The translations under genes were made by a program, and so were the position numbers. Under the pieces are notes generated by a model. That model had not been told where the DNA came from. It worked only from the letters and a program-made list of their open reading frames with translations, and made no database searches. This document shows positions 63,435-64,000 of a stretch of 64,000 nt of DNA, one piece after another. Source of the DNA: Fulvia fulva (lineage: Eukaryota > Ascomycota > Dothideomycetes > Mycosphaerellales > Mycosphaerellaceae); NCBI RefSeq assembly GCF_020509005.1, contig NC_063013.1, positions 3,596,001 through 3,660,000 of the forward strand, in the 5' to 3' direction. The first letter of the stretch is position 1. Every line of letters begins with the position of its first letter.

Positions 63435-64000
63435 CTATCGTCGAACACTGCCGGTCTCCTGTCTCATCTCACCGCGACGAGGCTCAGCCCTGCCTTGATC
63501 ACGGCCACCTGACTTGCTGCTCGAGAGCCATCCTCCGCGAGCAGGGCTATCCTCTGGGACTCTGGCTGGCGCAGGCTCTTGGACACGGTTGCTAGTGGTG
63601 TTATGACCAGCACGCGCGCGGTCCTCGTCATCGGAGTCATCGAATGCTGTTGCCGCTGGAGGATCGTCCTTCATGTAGATGCCGCTCTTGCGGTTCGACC
63701 GTCTCTGCTCCTTGTCCACTCCAATAAAATCGCGCTCATCCCGCTGCAGGCTTTGTGGCTTGTGCTTCTTATCGAGACACTCCTCCAAGAGTCGCAAATT
63801 CTTCGTGTTACACTTGAAAGCCGCATCTGCCAAGTCACCGATGAACGGTACAAGACCAACCAGGAAGTCCACAGCGATGTTGATAAGCATGCGGACTTTG
63901 ATGCCGTTGTCCAATCCTCCTTCAACCTTCATCGCCTTCTTCATGACCAAAAGCGCAAGCGCGACGCCAATGGCATCTCCGGCAGCGGGAATAAGGCCGA
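63435..64000 (-). CDS. DUF4112 membrane protein, 3' part only
   Basis: The frame is open to the window edge, so the start lies beyond base 64000. The visible 188 residues begin GLIPAAGDAIGVALALLVMKK, then INIAVDFLVGLVPFIGDLADAAFKCNT: the paired Gly-Pro-Gly-Asp hydrophobic segments (GLIPAAGD and GLVPFIGD) that mark DUF4112. The last 110 residues are hydrophilic and probably disordered (SDDEDRARAGHN, ending RRGEMRQETGSVRR). Function of the family is not known; fungal relatives are small membrane proteins. Confidence 0.88.
   Translation of the reverse strand, partial: GLIPAAGDAIGVALALLVMKKAMKVEGGLDNGIKVRMLINIAVDFLVGLVPFIGDLADAAFKCNTKNLRLLEECLDKKHKPQSLQRDERDFIGVDKEQRRSNRKSGIYMKDDPPAATAFDDSDDEDRARAGHNTTSNRVQEPAPARVPEDSPARGGWLSSSKSGGRDQGRAEPRRGEMRQETGSVRR

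Overview
The window is chromosomal DNA of a filamentous ascomycete (Pezizomycotina; a Dothideomycete is likely but is only an inference). Genes are monocistronic with small GT-AG introns of about 43-75 nt and CTAAC/CTGAC-like branch points. The gene set is fungal: a TOK-type K+ channel, Zn2Cys6 factor, Hda1 with Arb2 domain, ATP12, CDC50, a long mitochondrial PPR protein, secreted CAP and M43 proteins, a Tad/I-type LINE and a Tc1-mariner element. No tRNA, rRNA or CRISPR array was seen.

Layout. 0-6 kb: 3' part of gamma-tubulin complex protein 2, a small unknown spliced gene, and a bifunctional PFK-2/FBPase-2. 6-8.5 kb: gene-poor, with an AT-rich relic. 8.5-11.1 kb: Hda1 histone deacetylase, whose Arb2 half is joined through two introns. 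11.5-21.6 kb: four minus-strand genes (weak small Cys-containing protein, sugar/H+ symporter, TOK1 channel, PPR protein). 22.3-26.1 kb: two adjacent genes of one unrecognised modular family. 26.1-35.1 kb: accessory segment with an AATC microsatellite, an amino-acid permease cut by an in-frame TGA, a complete LINE with 14-bp target-site duplications, and a DUF1989 gene with a 1-nt frameshift.

35.3-42.2 kb: Zn2Cys6 transcription factor, ATP12, and an HSL-type alpha/beta hydrolase. 42.2-45.3 kb: no supportable gene. 45.3-48.2 kb: secreted PR-1/CAP protein and a Tc1-mariner copy with TIRs, TA duplications and one nonsense codon in the transposase. 48.6-55.9 kb: DUF255/YyaL-like protein, a G-patch protein with 17-residue repeats, an NIF/FCP1-fold protein with an altered catalytic motif, and divergently from it CDC50. 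56.6-64 kb: M43 metalloprotease, a second intact amino-acid permease, a small Cys-rich ORF, mitochondrial IF3, and a DUF4112 membrane protein running off the window.

Most genes are unrelated housekeeping functions. The parts worth a second look are the tandem unknown family (22.3-26.1 kb), the decaying permease-LINE-DUF1989 segment, and the NIF-fold/G-patch pair separated by a single in-frame TAG. Exon coordinates were worked out by hand from splice consensus and reading-frame continuity.
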